Source: Pyrenopolyporus hunteri (Eukaryota; Ascomycota; Sordariomycetes; Xylariales; Hypoxylaceae). From it: DNA of 64,000 nt. The DNA is taken from contig CADCXC010000005.1 of assembly GCA_902806595.1 (NCBI GenBank), positions 2,790,001 through 2,854,000 of the forward strand, in the 5' to 3' direction. Below, piece after piece: positions 36,625-49,900 of this stretch. Below the pieces are notes generated by a model. The model ran no database searches and was not told the DNA's origin. It worked only from the letters and a program-made list of their open reading frames with translations. Made by a program: the position numbers and the translations under genes. How positions within the stretch are numbered: the first letter of the stretch is position 1; each line of letters begins with the position of its first letter.

Positions 36625-39600
36625 CACGGCGCAAATCGGCAATACCTGCAAAGTATCGCGCACTCGGTTACTATTTAGCGTTTCCCGCCCGGATCAACAA
36701 CATAGTAAGGTACCGTAGTATTGGTTGTCGCAATCCGTGACTTAGGAATATTTATTTTTCATGAATATCCCACCCAGGTTTAACCTGGGTTTAAGGCACG
36801 TTCAGGAAAAGATATTGGACTTAAATGAGTTTTGCATGTATCGAAGCACGTCATTTCACGTGAGTATGGTGTTTAGCTCAAAAGCCCAAGTGGGCGAGCC
36901 CGAAATAGGATAGGCTCTACTCCGACCTGCCTAATCGGGAAGGCGAACTTGTATATACTGTACGTTGGTCTCTCGTACGTTGGTCTTTCACTTCACCGAG
37001 GTGTATCGCGTCCGTTGACCCTAGCTTAATCATCCTATGGTTATAGGATTTCTTATTTATACAGAGGGCTAGTCATACGCCCTCTTCATCAGACGGATCG
37101 GGCGTAGTCACCGGATGATGCTACATAGGTACCTATATATCCATATACACATACTGAATGCTTTTAACATGCTTGGTTCGTTACATCGATAATACTTAAC
37201 TCCGCACATCTCAACGTTACCTAAAGAGCTATTTACAGGAATACTCAACACTATAAGATTAAGAGTCAGATTCGTGACGACATTTACCGTATACCTTTTA
37301 AATTAATAGGCATCTTAATTAGAACGAGGATGTAAGAGAGCCTAGGTCTTCGTGGGCATGTAACCTCAGTACGGTAAGATCCGTCTTGTGTCATGTTTGC
37401 CAAGAAACCCCTATGGATCGTGTAACGTCCATTATATCGAAGACGAATAAACTGGGATGATAAAGGTGGATATGACCTCATACCATATTGGGCTGGATAT
37501 ATCGTAACATAGTTTAATTATTGATTGATGTTGTAGAAGCGGAAGCGAGGGTAAGTTAGGTACCTAACTAGGGGAAAATTATTCATACTCCATTGTCATG
37601 TGACAGGGTACCTACTTTGTAAGCTCCTAATGAACAGTAGCCGCATGATAATAGAGAAGAGTGCAGTCGATTTGAGATCAAGTCCACGTGATCCAGCCTT
37701 CTGGAAAGTGTCTAGGGGAAATATACTTAATATTCGGTTGAGATAAGGCGTCGATCGCATGTTTCTGTAAGATTCTCTTATTAATACGTAACTCTCTATC
37801 TAACGTTAATTCTTAATTACAGTAAATCAGATGGACCTTTTTTTAAGGAGTCGCCCCCCACGTTATTTATTATAAAACCTGGTAATGTCCCACTCAGTCA
37901 TAGAAGAAGTCAATATATGCAGGTGTATGAAATCAAAAAGCAAAGAGAGGACATCTACTCTATCCGTAGACACGAACAAGTACTCACTGTATGAACAGTG
38001 GGAACATGAAATGGGCGAATATGAATTTTCCCTACACTTATGCGGTAAACGTCTCAGGTGACTCCCCTGGATTCTTGGTTTCGTCTGTAACTGGCATGTT
38101 AATGGTGATAAGTTGAACAGGTTGCCAATCCATACGTCATGCTAAGACATACTCGAGCCAAGCTTCTTCTAAGGAGAAACCTCACGCCACCTTGTCATTA
38201 CGAGAAATTTCAAATATGGAAGATACCTTTATGTAACATCAAGATATGTAGGGCCAAGTAGCATTAGCAGCTTTTATTGCTACATTATCTTATACTACCT
38301 TATACTACCCAATAGACAAGTATCAACTTATGTCCTAGGACTAGGACGTCAATGATGATGTCAAGGTGCTTTTATTGGTTTCCCCTCGGCGCAGTACCAT
38401 TGCGCTGAACTTATCGGCCTCGAGGCAATCCCGCATAAGCATAATTTGGAGAGTTGCGAGCGGCAGTATAAAGTGATATATGACAAGCGTTAAGGTCTTA
38501 CATACCTAAGTACCCAGTCAAATGGCTATTGGGTTGCAGGACATTTTAATTTGACGTTTCCGTGATAAGGCGACCCAGGAAGAATGCCATGAAAAAGGTA
38601 AGATTAAGATTGAAGAAAGGTAATATGCTACTCATGTACTGTTAGTCATCATCATCCCCCTTAAGAAGGTTAGGTGATGTGTGTTGGCTATGACTTAAGG
38701 AACACTCCGGCAACAAGACGAAAAGAGAAAATATATCCCTCCCTCAATCATATGACTAAAGCTATGATATGGGACGATATACTACGGAACTCATCTGTAA
38801 TCAGATAGCGTCGGGTGTCTTATCAATAACATGCAGGTATTGATTCCTTTGAGGGGGGGGAACGGTGTAACTCATCTTGGTTCATCTGGCCCGCGAGGAC
38901 AAAATAGCGACTCGAGGGAGATATCCCATGAACCATATAGTATATATCATCCTCCCCAGATCTCCCACATGTTAGTAAGAGAGCTATCGTCTATTACACT
39001 GAAAAGGAAAAAACAAAAGGGGGGGGAACTAAGTTTCCCCTTATCATAGGCGTTCACGTTAGGTCTTCGTTTTCGGGTACCTGGAATAATCTTTTTAGAT
39101 ATGGTTCGCTACGATACAAAATCAACAGGGGCGGTAGCTGCAGTCGGGGTGCAGAAGGATGTGCGTGTGTGTGTGTGGTGCCGTATCTAATCCTGCATTC
39201 CTGCAAAACCAGAGATTCGCGAGGCTCTGCTTACACGCTTATCCCGCTTCAGGTGTCGTTATTTTACGATGCCCAAGCGAGGACGCAATGCAACCTCATA
39301 CCTAATTTCTCCACACCCGTGAGTGTCAATTGTTGTCCACGTCCCTCCAAGCGAACCACACGAACATCGAACCAGCGCCGTGTCAACCCAGGCTTGGGAG
39401 TACAGCTTCGCACTCCCGGCCCCCGCAGATCTATGACAGCCATGCGATCTTGGCTCCTTACATACGTCTGCTCTCGCTTGCTAGTGCTAGACCGCTTCCG
39501 AGTGCTTATAGGTCAATGTTGGGCGTTATTAAGATGACCCCTCGTCCCGCCAACGCGGGCTGAATGTTCACTCCGTTAGCCTTGATCTTGGCAACGCAGC

Positions 39601-40504
39601 TAGCACGACTTCGTCTATTTCTATGACTGATGTTTCCGTTAAGTATTTCCATTTAGTGGGACACCGGACGGCCAGAACCGGCTATAATCAATGGTAAATA
39701 CATCGACTTCTAGTCCCCGATGCAAGGTCTATTCCCTCTCGTGGCTAGCGCTGTTCAGATATCTACGACTGTGAACTTCAACCCTCTTTCTATCTTATTT
39801 GGTTTTATTTTAACCTAGTCCGACTCAGATCCTTGAATCCAGCATATAACCACTCTCCAGGAACCAGATGAAGGGCGTTACATTCTCGAATCTTACGGCC
39901 TATGCTTCCGGGAACCCGGCATTCAATGGCACTGTTCCTTGTATAACCATTGGTCCGGTACCACGGATGCGTCTTACTTGCTTTGTGACAACCAAGTGCA
40001 CACGGGTCGTCACTTTATTATTGGGTATGTCCTCGTCCGTATATGCTGGTGCTTGCTGGTACGTTTGAAGACCTGCGGTTGAAGGGACGTGTTTGGAGGA
40101 GATAAGTGGACGCGGATGTAGTACGTTTATAATTGACTGCCAACGGGAAACAATGCAAGGCAGTTACTCGACCCCGGAAGCTTTGCGATGGCACTCTACC
40201 ATCCTTGCCGGCGGGTCCTTGGTAAAGTGAATCTAGGGGAGGAGTATATGGCATGATATGTAAACTTGATTTCCGATGATACATTACTTTTAGTTGTATC
40301 GTATAGTTTACTGATAAATAGGTACCTAGATCCTTAATTCAACGATATGGCCCATTTTCTATATATTAGGGGGTGAAGCGGGCCGCCACCTTGAGGCTTG
40401 ACGGCAAACCGTCATTCGTATGCTAATCACCCACTACGACAACCCCGAGAGACAAGGAGAAGCGCATTGGTTATTTGATACTCTCCTCAGCCGCAGGAGA
40501 CCAG
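36625..40504. other. Gene-poor intergenic region, 3.9 kb
   Basis: Normal to slightly low GC, with no long or spliced gene I can support. It contains a short GT microsatellite at 39163-39177, a G-run at 38849-38860, a second at 39019-39027, and scattered GGTACC motifs. A weak candidate reading frame near 39.9 kb is listed separately. The right end is the promoter of the FAD oxidase. Confidence 0.4.
39837..40082 (+). other. Unassigned open frame, possible gene fragment
   Basis: An 81-codon frame with no ATG near its beginning and a protein-like makeup: it contains EGRYILESYGLCF, then HCSLYNHWSGTTDASYL and CDNQVHTGRHFIIG. The mix of Cys, Trp, His and Gly looks unlike random translation and could be an exon of a small secreted protein or a decayed gene. 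I do not recognise a family, and an upstream TGA at 39834 means an intron or a pseudogene would be required. Confidence 0.2.
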
Positions 40505-42074
40505 ATGATTTCTACTTGGGGACTCGTTGCCTCGGTTGCTGTCCTCTCAGGACTAGCTCTCGCTGATACCTGTTCCACTCTCAAGGACATTTCCAATATT
40601 GAAGTCGCAGACCCTCTTGACCTATCATACCTCAGCGAACAGAACGAGTACTGGTCCACCTCCTGCTCTGCGCTGAAGCCATCCTGCATTATTTTCCCCA
40701 AGGATGCCAGCGAGGTTTCCGCTATCGTGAAGATCCTCGATAGTAACACGGAGAACTTCGCTGTCAAGTCAGGCGGACACAACCCCAACAATGGTTGGTC
40801 CAGTGTCCAAGGTGGCCCCCTTATCTCGACCCAGAAGCTCAAGCAGGTTATCCTGGATCAGGAGACAGGCATAGCTAGAGTCGGGCCCGGTCAGCGGCTA
40901 GATAGCATTTCGGCCGAGCTACAGGGCACGGGTTGGACGTTCGTCGGTGGCCGGATCGGCAACACCGGTGTCGGAGGCCTCGTTCTCGGCGGTGGCTTGT
41001 CATACATGTCGGCCCAGTACGGCTGGAGCGCTTCGTCCGTGCTGGAATATGAAATCGTACTCGCAAACGGCACCATCACCACTGCATCGGCCACGAAGAA
41101 CCCAGATCTTTTCAAAGCTCTGAAGGGTGGTGGAAACAATTTTGGCATCGTAACGACATACGTCCTCCAACTCTATCGCCAAGGCGATGTTTTTGGTGGC
41201 AACTTGGTGTTCCTTCGAACCCCTGAGACGGACGCGAAGTTGCTGAAAGCTGTGCGGGACTTCACCGAATACAACCAAGACAACAAGGCGGCCGTTATCG
41301 TCACGGCAGAGCGCGGTAACATCGACCTCATCGACACCTGGATCCTCTTCCTCTTCTACGACGGAGCGGATGTCCCGAAAGAAATCTTTAAGAACTTTAC
41401 CGACGCCGGGCCTCTGCTAGATACTACTAAGGTTCAAACTTACGCCAAGTTGATGGCGGGGAGTAACTGGGTGATTGTCCCGGCCTCTGTGGTGCAGATC
41501 GGGACCGAAACAATCCCTATGCCATCTGCGGAAAATAGCGAGAAGGTTATGGGAGGGATCCACGCCCATTGGCGGAGCGTGACTGACAGGCTACTACTCG
41601 AACCAGGAATCATCGCCTCTATCGCATATCAACCTTTCCCCAAACAGATCGCTAGGGCCGCGCGGGAGAGGAGCGTCGATCTGATTGACGCCGACGATAG
41701 CGCCCACCGCCTGATCCTTGAGATGAATTATAGCTTCTTGCCAAAGGGCGACTATGCAAAAATGGACAGAACTTTACAGGGAACGGTGAGTATACCTCGA
41801 CGCTACTTGATACCGCATTCTCCTTTTTTATAATCGGGCGGGATCTAACCATACGGTGCTACAGTACGGTGGCGTGCGCGAGCGTGTGCTCGGGTGGCAG
41901 CAGGACGGAACCTTGCCGGATATCTATCTTCCCGTCTTCATGAACTATGGGTTCCACCAGCAGGATTACTTCTCACGACTACGGCCGGAAAATAGAGCAT
42001 TTGCTCACTCGGTGTCGGAGAGCGTAGATCCTAAGGGTCTGTTCAGGACAAGAACAGGAGGGTGGAAACCCTAA
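40505..42074 (+). CDS. Secreted FAD-linked oxidase (BBE/VAO family), 2 exons
   Basis: Flavoprotein oxidase of the berberine-bridge-enzyme/vanillyl-alcohol-oxidase fold; fungal relatives oxidise sugars or secondary metabolites. Exons 40505-41785 and 41865-42074 give 496 residues. A clear signal peptide (STWGLVASVAVLSGLALA) predicts secretion. The FAD domain shows PSCIIFPKDASEVSAIV, then KSGGHNPN with H92 as the probable 8-alpha-histidyl attachment, and later GGLVLGGGLSYMS and GGGNNFGIVT. The second covalent Cys of bicovalent members (GHCP-type motif) is replaced by GGRIGNTG, so single attachment is expected. The C-terminus ends DPKGLFRTRTGGWKP, near the usual DPxxLF. I chose the ATG at 40505 because it begins the signal peptide. 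The neighbours do not form a metabolite cluster, so its substrate is open. Confidence 0.92.
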
Positions 42075-43182
42075 CTAGGTGGCGCGGGTTCTTTAGGGAT
42101 ATGCGTTAGGCCTGAACTTTTTTGCATCACCTTTGATTATCCCTTAGTTGACTATTTGAAGGCCTGCGTTTAAGAAGAACGTTGGTAATTGTTGCATTAA
42201 TACAGATCCTCAGGTCTCGATGAGAGAAATATCTCTATTGCTGCGTGAAGCCCCTTAAGATGGTACGGTACATACGACCACAGAACATGGCCCCATTCCC
42301 GTGACATGGTGATTCAATTCGCATAGAGTTACATAAGCCTGGATATCTGGTTAGATGGCCGGGGCAACGATGAAGTTGCTTCCCCCACCACGCGGTTGAC
42401 CTTGGAGCAATAATTACCTAAATAGTATATAGGTAGGATTATAAAAAAAAAATAGATATATACTAGTTACTCATATTACTACGTACTTACTACTAAGAGG
42501 AATAATAAATACGAGGATCTTAGCAAAATATTACACGTATAAATCAAAAATTTAGACAGTACAGCTTAGTCGCTTTGCGGTGGGCGGTGGGTGCAGGTTC
42601 AACGCACGGCTTTCGGGTTTTCGTGAGTGAAGTTCATACCTCGGTCTGACACTCTCCCAACTGGATTATCTTCGCTATATCGAAATCTAGTTTTCCCATA
42701 CAGAAGTATAAAGCAACCAGTTTGACTGCTACTGCCCGTGGGTCTCTCCTAGGGCTTTAGGGTAAAGATTCCTATTTTGGTAGAATCGTAGTATGCCTAG
42801 ATACGATTAAATAACATATCGTGACAAGCTATTGGATGTGGGAATAGAAAGGCAGCTTTAATACCACAGCGTATATATTTCTTTTAAGGGTACTAAGCGC
42901 GTCCGTCTCCAAAGCTACATCTCGGTAGATGGATATTTGTGCGTACAGGTAGAATAAGTAAGGTAGGTACCTAGGTAGGTAGGGTACGTATAAGGTAAAC
43001 CATATGATATATAAACAGGGTTGAAGCGAAAGGTAAAAGATCCAGTAACAATTTTATATTTCACGTCGAGGACGCTACCCTTCGATCCGATACTCCACCA
43101 AACAGATATAGATAAACTCCGACCGGAATTATACAGATAACCGCCCCAATCTACGCAGTTCATCCAGGTTTCCACCCGATTT
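42075..43182. other. Intergenic, convergent 3' regions
   Basis: It lies between the 3' ends of two converging genes. No coding region seen. It has an A-run at 42443-42451 and one GGTACC/CCTAGG array at 42962-42984. Confidence 0.4.
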
Positions 43183-44557
43183 TTATTTCTTTTTGTGCAT
43201 CGGCGATTCGAGTTCGCCTCCCGCCCATCCCGAGTCAAGCTCTCGAGGCGTTTGAGACTCGAGTTCGTAATGCTGGGTGGCCGTGTAGGAGGGACTTGTG
43301 CTACTATACGCCACCGGGGGAGAGTCGTACGTTGATTGCATGTAACCCGTACTAGGCGAGCCCAAAGGTTCCTTGATCCACGGCTCTTGCTGGACGTCCT
43401 GCTGCTGCTGCTGATGCTGAGCTTGATTAGGGTTGTCAAGAGGGAGTTGCCTCTTTTTCCGGTGCCTTCGTTGGATGAGGAATAGCACAGCGAGAAGGAT
43501 AGCTATCAACCCCCCTATACAGCCAACCACGATACCCGCGATTTGGCCTCCTGTGAGTCCGGAAGAACTTGACTAGGTCGATTGTTAGAAACATGTGTGG
43601 AAGCTAATAGGATGAGACGCATCTTGGTGACTCACATTGTCGTCTGAACTCAATTGAAAGCCGTCGATGGGATGCGCATACGCTTGGTCGTTGGTAGCCG
43701 AGGCAACCCAGTCGATCGTTGCCGTAACACTCGCGCTATCGTATGCTGTTATTTTGACGGTCTGGCCGACCTGGAAGTTGCTGTAACAGGTACCCCCATA
43801 CGCAGGTCGGTTGCTATCTACCGTCGTATCGGGAGCATGGAGGAGGAAGCCACTGTCGCTACAATTAGGCTGGACTGTCATACGATGGTTGACTTGCTCC
43901 GACGCTCTAGTCAACCTTGGAGCAGGGGGCCCGACTTACGAGGCGCAACAAGCGATGTATCCGTTTTCCCACGTCCTCACCGCGTTCCAGCCTTGGGGGC
44001 AGACAAGCGGAGAAAATACAGGGGCGATAGAACTAGAGGAGTTGTGGATCTACGATCCGTTCGTTAGTACCTTTTGTTTTGTTTTGTTTTTTTATTTTTA
44101 TTTTTTTGTCTTTGAAGAGTACGTATGGTTTTCATTTTCTGCTATTCAGCGCTCGTCTCGCAACCGAGTTTCGAGTGAGCTCTTAACAGAATAAACACGG
44201 CAAGGGTAGGCCATTCACATACTATTCATACGTTAGCAACTGTTAGGAACCAATCTAGCGGCTCTCGCCTCGCACCCGGATGCCGTACTGACCACTTGTA
44301 TATCCTGCTATGTAGCCCGGGGGATAACAGTCTCCGAATTTGGAGTTAGGTACTGGTTGAGGTTCGTTCAGCCATATCTGATATCCCGGAGAAGACAGCT
44401 GTGTGAGGTGCATCTCTCCACATGACGCCGGAGGTGTGAAAGTCGTCGTAAGTGCTTTTTCCGTAAGTGTGAGAACCGAGATCGACGGCGTTGCCGTCGA
44501 GCTCGCGGGCGCTCTCTCTCCCGATGAACTCGTCGTTGTGGCAGTTTCGGAGGCCAT
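43183..44557 (-). CDS. Single-pass membrane protein with Cys-containing extracellular domain, 4 exons
   Basis: Function unknown; a type common in Sordariomycetes. My model is 44557-44276, 44049-43940, 43852-43636 and 43572-43183 (332 residues). The N-terminal Thr/Ser-rich part and a Cys-containing block (PPASCGEMHL, FGDCYPPGYIAGY, SPLVCPQGWNAV, WENGYIACCASGF, GGTCYSNFQVGQ) would lie outside. One membrane helix follows (GIVVGCIGGLIAILLAVLFL), then a basic stop-transfer RRHRKKR and a Gln/Pro/Ser/Tyr-rich tail of about 90 residues. No obvious N-terminal signal peptide. The first intron is uncertain: an alternative pair is donor after 44289 with acceptor before 44032. The junction CCAS-GFLLHAP fixes the second intron (87 nt). 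Roles in cell-wall sensing are conceivable, but nothing in the sequence proves it. Confidence 0.72.
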
Positions 44558-46961
44558 GACGACGCAGTAACTTTCTGACAACCACGACCGGGGAAAAGAG
44601 GGAAAAAAAAAAGAAGAAGAAAAATGAGAAAAATGAGAGAAATGAGGTCTCGTCGAAGAGGACTGCGGGAGGAGTAGAGGATCCCACGGGGCGAGCTCGC
44701 GGGGCAACAGGGTAGTCAAATGGCCATGTTTTGGAAGGATCTAGTCGGCGCACCTTTTAACCCATCAAGTAGTACTACTCAGATGCGAGCACACCTATGG
44801 CATCTGAGCTGACCAAGGCGACGCCAGCGTTGCATTGGCCGCGTCCACTCCGAATGAATTGTAAGATCAGCTAGCATATTTTCATTGGCCCCTGTCCGCC
44901 CCCCCTTTTCCCCTTTTCGTGGATTGCCGCGTTTCAATGCTCGTATAGTAAGCTCGGTACCATCGATGTCGGAAGTAGATGAACGGCATGCTGTTTGGTA
45001 TAATACTGAATTATGCATAGAACTATCATCGGCCGCTTCAGAACTGCTGTTTGTACGTACCTACCAATGTACAAAAAAAAAAAAAAGACAAAAAAATTAA
45101 TAAAATAAAAAATAAAATAAAATAAAATAAAATAACCCGGCTGAATGGATTGCACGTGCTCGTGTATACCTACCTACCTACCTACCTTACTTACCTGGTA
45201 CCGTACCCTAGGTACCTGTATATCCACCTTCCATACATATGAGCTAGCTACCTAAGGTATATGAAGCTAAGCGCTGTATTGTACATACGCTACAATACAA
45301 TCTTATTCTCATCGCCCCTTAAAAGAGGCCTGATAGTCGATCCAGTGTGCCTACTGTACCTAGCGTACCTATGTACGCTGTTTGACCGCTACCTGCCACG
45401 ATACCGTGACATCTCTTCTTGGGAGAGGACACACGTCGGCGGAGGAGAGGGTCCTTACCACCAGACGAGACTCTTGCGCTTGGCGTCTGCGTGGTTGTGT
45501 ACTTGATGACCTCATCCTCGACGACTAAAACCCACCCGTTTAAATTATTATGAGCCGGACTATCGATCGCTAGGCGCCTGCTCGCGTCAGCACATACATG
45601 TGTGCACTAGCAGCTTCACGGGGCTAACTTGCTTACCTCCCTAGACACAATGTAGGTAATGTGTAAAAAAGTACCCCAATTACCCATATCGTCGTTGTCG
45701 TCCTGCTCGAGCCAAACGAATATAGGCTATTTCCAGAGGCTGAAAACGGCACTTAACCTAATCTTACGTATTCTCCTATTGGCAATTTTCAGCTGCGTCT
45801 AACCTTTACGGAACCCGTCATGTAATGAGAGCGACCAATAGAGTTGTTGAAGTAAGCATAAATTACAATTCCCTAAGGCAATGCTCGATATCTCAATAAC
45901 GTAACTAGGTACCTAGGTAGGAGAGATATATACCTACCGCAGATAGATGGTATAACGTGGGCTATTCTGGCCCCCAATTATTTCCGAAATGTGAGAACTC
46001 TGTGAGACGTCCCCTTCGCAATCTAATTGGCCGATGCGACTTCCTTTTTTTCTTAATTATTTTTACATACCTACCTAGGTAGATACCTATCTTCGAAAGC
46101 ACGGTGGTGGCGCTAACCAGACAGTTCCGAACCCCTGAAACGAATGGCCCAGCCCTTTAAGTACAATACATACCTACCTATGTACCTATATACATACATG
46201 CCTGGCAGCCACCGAGCCCACGTTTTATAATCACCACATTATAATATTCTTTGCTAGCTAACGCTAGCAATACGTTTTCGATAGCAATCTTCAAGGCCTG
46301 CCTCCCCATTTTACGCCGATCAAATTTCGAGTATCAGCCCGAAAATTCGCGGAAACGCTAATCCATGATTCGTTAAATCACGTCCGGTAAACCGTGAGGC
46401 TCTAGCCTTAGTAGCGTTCATCCTTCCCGCAATAGGTATATTCAACTCCATATTCTCCTGTGAACAGCCTCAACTGAGCATTCGTTTGTCTCAACTTGTC
46501 TCAACTTGTCTACATATTTAGCAGCAGCAAAAGAAAGTGCATCAGGGAGGGAGAAAAGCAATCTGAGAGTAAAGCAGTATTTGAAGTGAATACGGCCTAT
46601 ATCTCCGAGGGTATCTTTGATTTCGCTTCTAGCCCATCAAAACCTTTTCCATGCATATTCCGGAAAGGGGAAAAAAAAAAATGAAGAGGACAGAAAAAAG
46701 GGTCGGGAAACGGGGACCCACATTCGAGCATATGTAAGTCTTATCTTGGGTCTGAAAGGCGTGTGTATTGCCCTCCTGTAGATACGGCTGTAAAAAACTG
46801 ACGGAAAAAAGAATAAATAGTTAGAGCTGCAAGACCTCGGAGTGCTGCGACACGCTCGAAAGTCTACGGCTGCGGGCTCACTGGCAAGTATAAGCTTGCT
46901 TATCCTTCGTATTAGGAAATAAACGACAATTTGCTTCGTCGTCCAGCTGGGCAGGATACCT
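44558..46961. other. Intergenic, 2.4 kb
   Basis: No gene supported. It contains a T/C-rich stretch just upstream of the membrane-protein start (44593-44650), an (AAAAT)n run at 45099-45134, a CACGTG at 45152-45157, and a large CCTA/GGTACC array at 45160-45260. Confidence 0.4.
45160..45260. repeat. CCTA / GGTACC / CCTAGG array
   Basis: It opens with four to five CCTA units (ACCTACCTACCTACC), then GGTACCGTACCCTAGGTACC. It is one of many such intergenic arrays in this window. Confidence 0.75.
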
Positions 46962-49900
46962 TTAGTATCCTGGACCATCCATGGGCGCATTGAACGACGG
47001 CGGGTCCATGGCCATGAATTCAAGCAAATCGACGCCTCCTACGTTAACTCCTTGATCCGTCATCGTCACGTTAGGGTTTTCTCCCATGTTCTGGAATAAG
47101 CCGGGACCGGGCGGGAGGTACCACATTTGATCGTCGGCGGCCCAGTCTGCGCCTGCTTCGAAAATGTTGTCGCCCATATTGGACGATTCCAGGACATTGC
47201 CACTAAGAGCTGGTGTAGCAGGCCCAAACACCGAGGCCGACCCGGCCGGGTAGGGGAAACTTCCCGCGGCGAGGTCGAACGGTGTGGCCGACACATTTCC
47301 CGAAGGAGTAGACGACCGCTCTAAAACCATCATTAGTCCCGCCCCGAGTATACATAAAATCGCTGGCCTCTAAAAACTGACCTGGAACATTGAGCCCCTC
47401 TCTAAATTTCGTGTGGCCAAGGTAGCCATTCTCGACGCCGTTAGCCTGCAGACTTCCATTCGTAACCATCGCTTTGCTCACGTCGCCGTTTGGACGAGGG
47501 CTCTTGCCTTCGCCGGGATTGGTTGCCGGTGCGTACTTGAAACGGTCTCGGAGACGTGTAGTAAGGGACTCGAGTAGATCCCCAAACCTAGTACCTAGGT
47601 GAATATCGTCGACAACGCAGTTTCGTAACGCGTCAACCGTGCGATCCAAGAGGCTAATGCTCACTTCCACGTCGGACTTCGGGGCCCCTAGGGCGAAAGT
47701 CTTGAGTAAGAACATGGCTCCACTGATGATGCGGAAGTAAGTTCGCACAGGGGCGTGTTTGAGATAACCCTCCTTCAATAGGCCTTCGACAACCGTCCGT
47801 AGGAGGTTTCTGCACCCATCTACTACCTCCTTGACGTATTCCTGATCTTCGTGGCCGAAGCCGCCGAGGTGGCCGAGGGGAAGGCCGCCTAGATAGTTCT
47901 GCGTCTGAGGTGACAGTTGTGGATTCCCGACGGCTACGTTACTCCCGTGCGCAGCATTACTGGACGCCCCGGCGTTGGTTGTGCAGCGCTCAACAACGGC
48001 TTGTAGGGCCAAGGAGTTGACGTATATTCGCACGTACTCGTATTCGATTGTCAGTATATGGCGGATGTTCTCGGGCATGTCGAAACGTTGGAACTCCCTC
48101 CACCAATTCTTAAGGATCGGCTGGAATTCCTTGAGTGCTTTTGTGTATCTCCCGCTCTGGATTATATCCGTGGTGTGCTGTCGTGACCGAAAAAGTCTTT
48201 CGTTACCTAACTGCATGGCATCGCTCACCCCTACCCAGCAGTGGATAATCTGGTCATCAAGCTCAACATTAGGCACGTAGCTAAATGCATTAGACAAGAC
48301 GGATTGGTTAGTTCCTGGCGTGTTACCCTCATTCGAGATTGGTCGCCTTCCAGAGAGAGCAGGGTCGTTTTTCCGGATGCTCTCAGGGACCATATTAGTC
48401 CAACCGAGACGGCCGGCTAGCTGCGTCAAGTAAACCAGTAGCAGACGTTTGATCCGCGTCGCGCGCAGACGATATGCTTCATCCTCATACTCGGGTCGCG
48501 TGATAGCACCAGCCATGAGTAGCTCGTCGATATCATCAAAAACACCCAGTTCGTAAGCGAGCCCCAATGCGTTACTGAGTAGCATCCAGCACATGCGGTC
48601 ACTCCTCCAGGCAGGTTCAAGCCAGCTTTCAATCCTTCGACCTCCGACGTTGCCGCCGGGGCGTTGGGCGCTTTCGTCATCACCAACATCCGGATGTGGC
48701 GCACCACGCGATGGAAGCATCAATTCGTCAATTGCCTCATCGGGCGGGAAGTGAAGTGCACGAGGATGCCACTCAGTCAGTATCATTAACGACTCGATTG
48801 TGCCTAGCGTACGAAGACTCCCTTTCCTTAGTCCCCGCCATGGCGCAGTACTTGAGGTCTGTGATTCGTCAGCTCCCGATCCGCAAAAGCCGCCACCAAA
48901 AGCCTCTTGCCCCCAGAGACATCTTTCGATCATCCTTCGAAGGTATCTCCATAACTCCTCATGGATTGCGTGAGACCTGCAATGCCCGCCAGTGGTCCGG
49001 ATACGGTAATATCTCGAGGCAATGGTCAACAGAGTGACGGTAAGTATAGGTTCTTCAGTCAATAAGGTCATGTGGGATGCCGGGCTACGGAAGGTCGGCG
49101 GCGAAATAGGTGTCATGGGAGATAGGTACTCGTAATAGCTAGAGGACAGGTTAGCTGGGGGGGGAGACAGAATAGCCGCTATTGACTTACTATACTATAT
49201 ACTTTATGGCCTCCTCCTTCGTAAACCACCCGGCCCTTACGAACCTAAACCTCGACCAAGCTTCGAGAGCCTCTTGGTACCCGGCCTCACGTTCCACGTT
49301 CAATCGCCGTTCCATCTCAGCCGCCTCATCATCCTTGGTCGAAGGTTGTAGGAGCGGATCGATCAGGTCCGCTGACTTGGACGTAGTGCGACCAGCCGGG
49401 CGGCCACCAAAATTAGAGTTATGGTCTCGCGGTGTTTTACGACCCGGCACAGAGACGGGCGACGGTTGAACTACGGAAGCAATGCTTTCATGGCGCCTGT
49501 TCAAATCATGTGGGCTGCTGGTAGAATCAGCAATTCGCTCATTTAGCACCATGCTGAGCGCACGGGATGGACGGACGGACCTGTCGGTAGCGGCCTTATA
49601 CAGCAGGTCGAGGGCGTCGTGAGGCCCATATACCTCCTTTCTCATAACGCTCTGCGCTTCAAGATTTTCCAACTGTGCGTTTGAATCCTCGCCGACATCC
49701 GTGTAGCTTCCTCCCCCGCCACTCTTCCTCCCGTCCTCGCGGTCCGCATTAGGTCGTTTCAAGGGCTGTGTCCTACCGGTCGAACCGCCGGGGGTTAGCG
49801 GCACGCTGCTGTACGACTTCCTATCGACGAATGGAGGCGTGTCGTCAGAGTGCGGGCGTTTTCGAGCGTTACGGACGGTATAATCGTCCTCTTGGTCGTC

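Noticed and set aside
38831..39537. Short plus-strand frames in the gene-poor region (for example at 38831 and 39169).
   Set aside because: They show no domain, no splice continuity and low-complexity or stop-broken surroundings.
43907..43939. A 33-nt intron in the membrane-protein gene (acceptor TAG before 43906).
   Set aside because: Another acceptor (CAG before 43852) gives an 87-nt intron in the same phase and restores the expected CCASGFLLHAP junction.
45160..45260. Interstitial telomere repeat.
   Set aside because: Units are CCTA/GGTA and flip orientation; the fungal telomere unit TTAGGG is not present.
46637..47023. A minus-strand frame overlapping the 3' end of the zinc-cluster gene.
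   Set aside because: It is out of frame with the terminal exon, which has good continuity to the stop at 46962.
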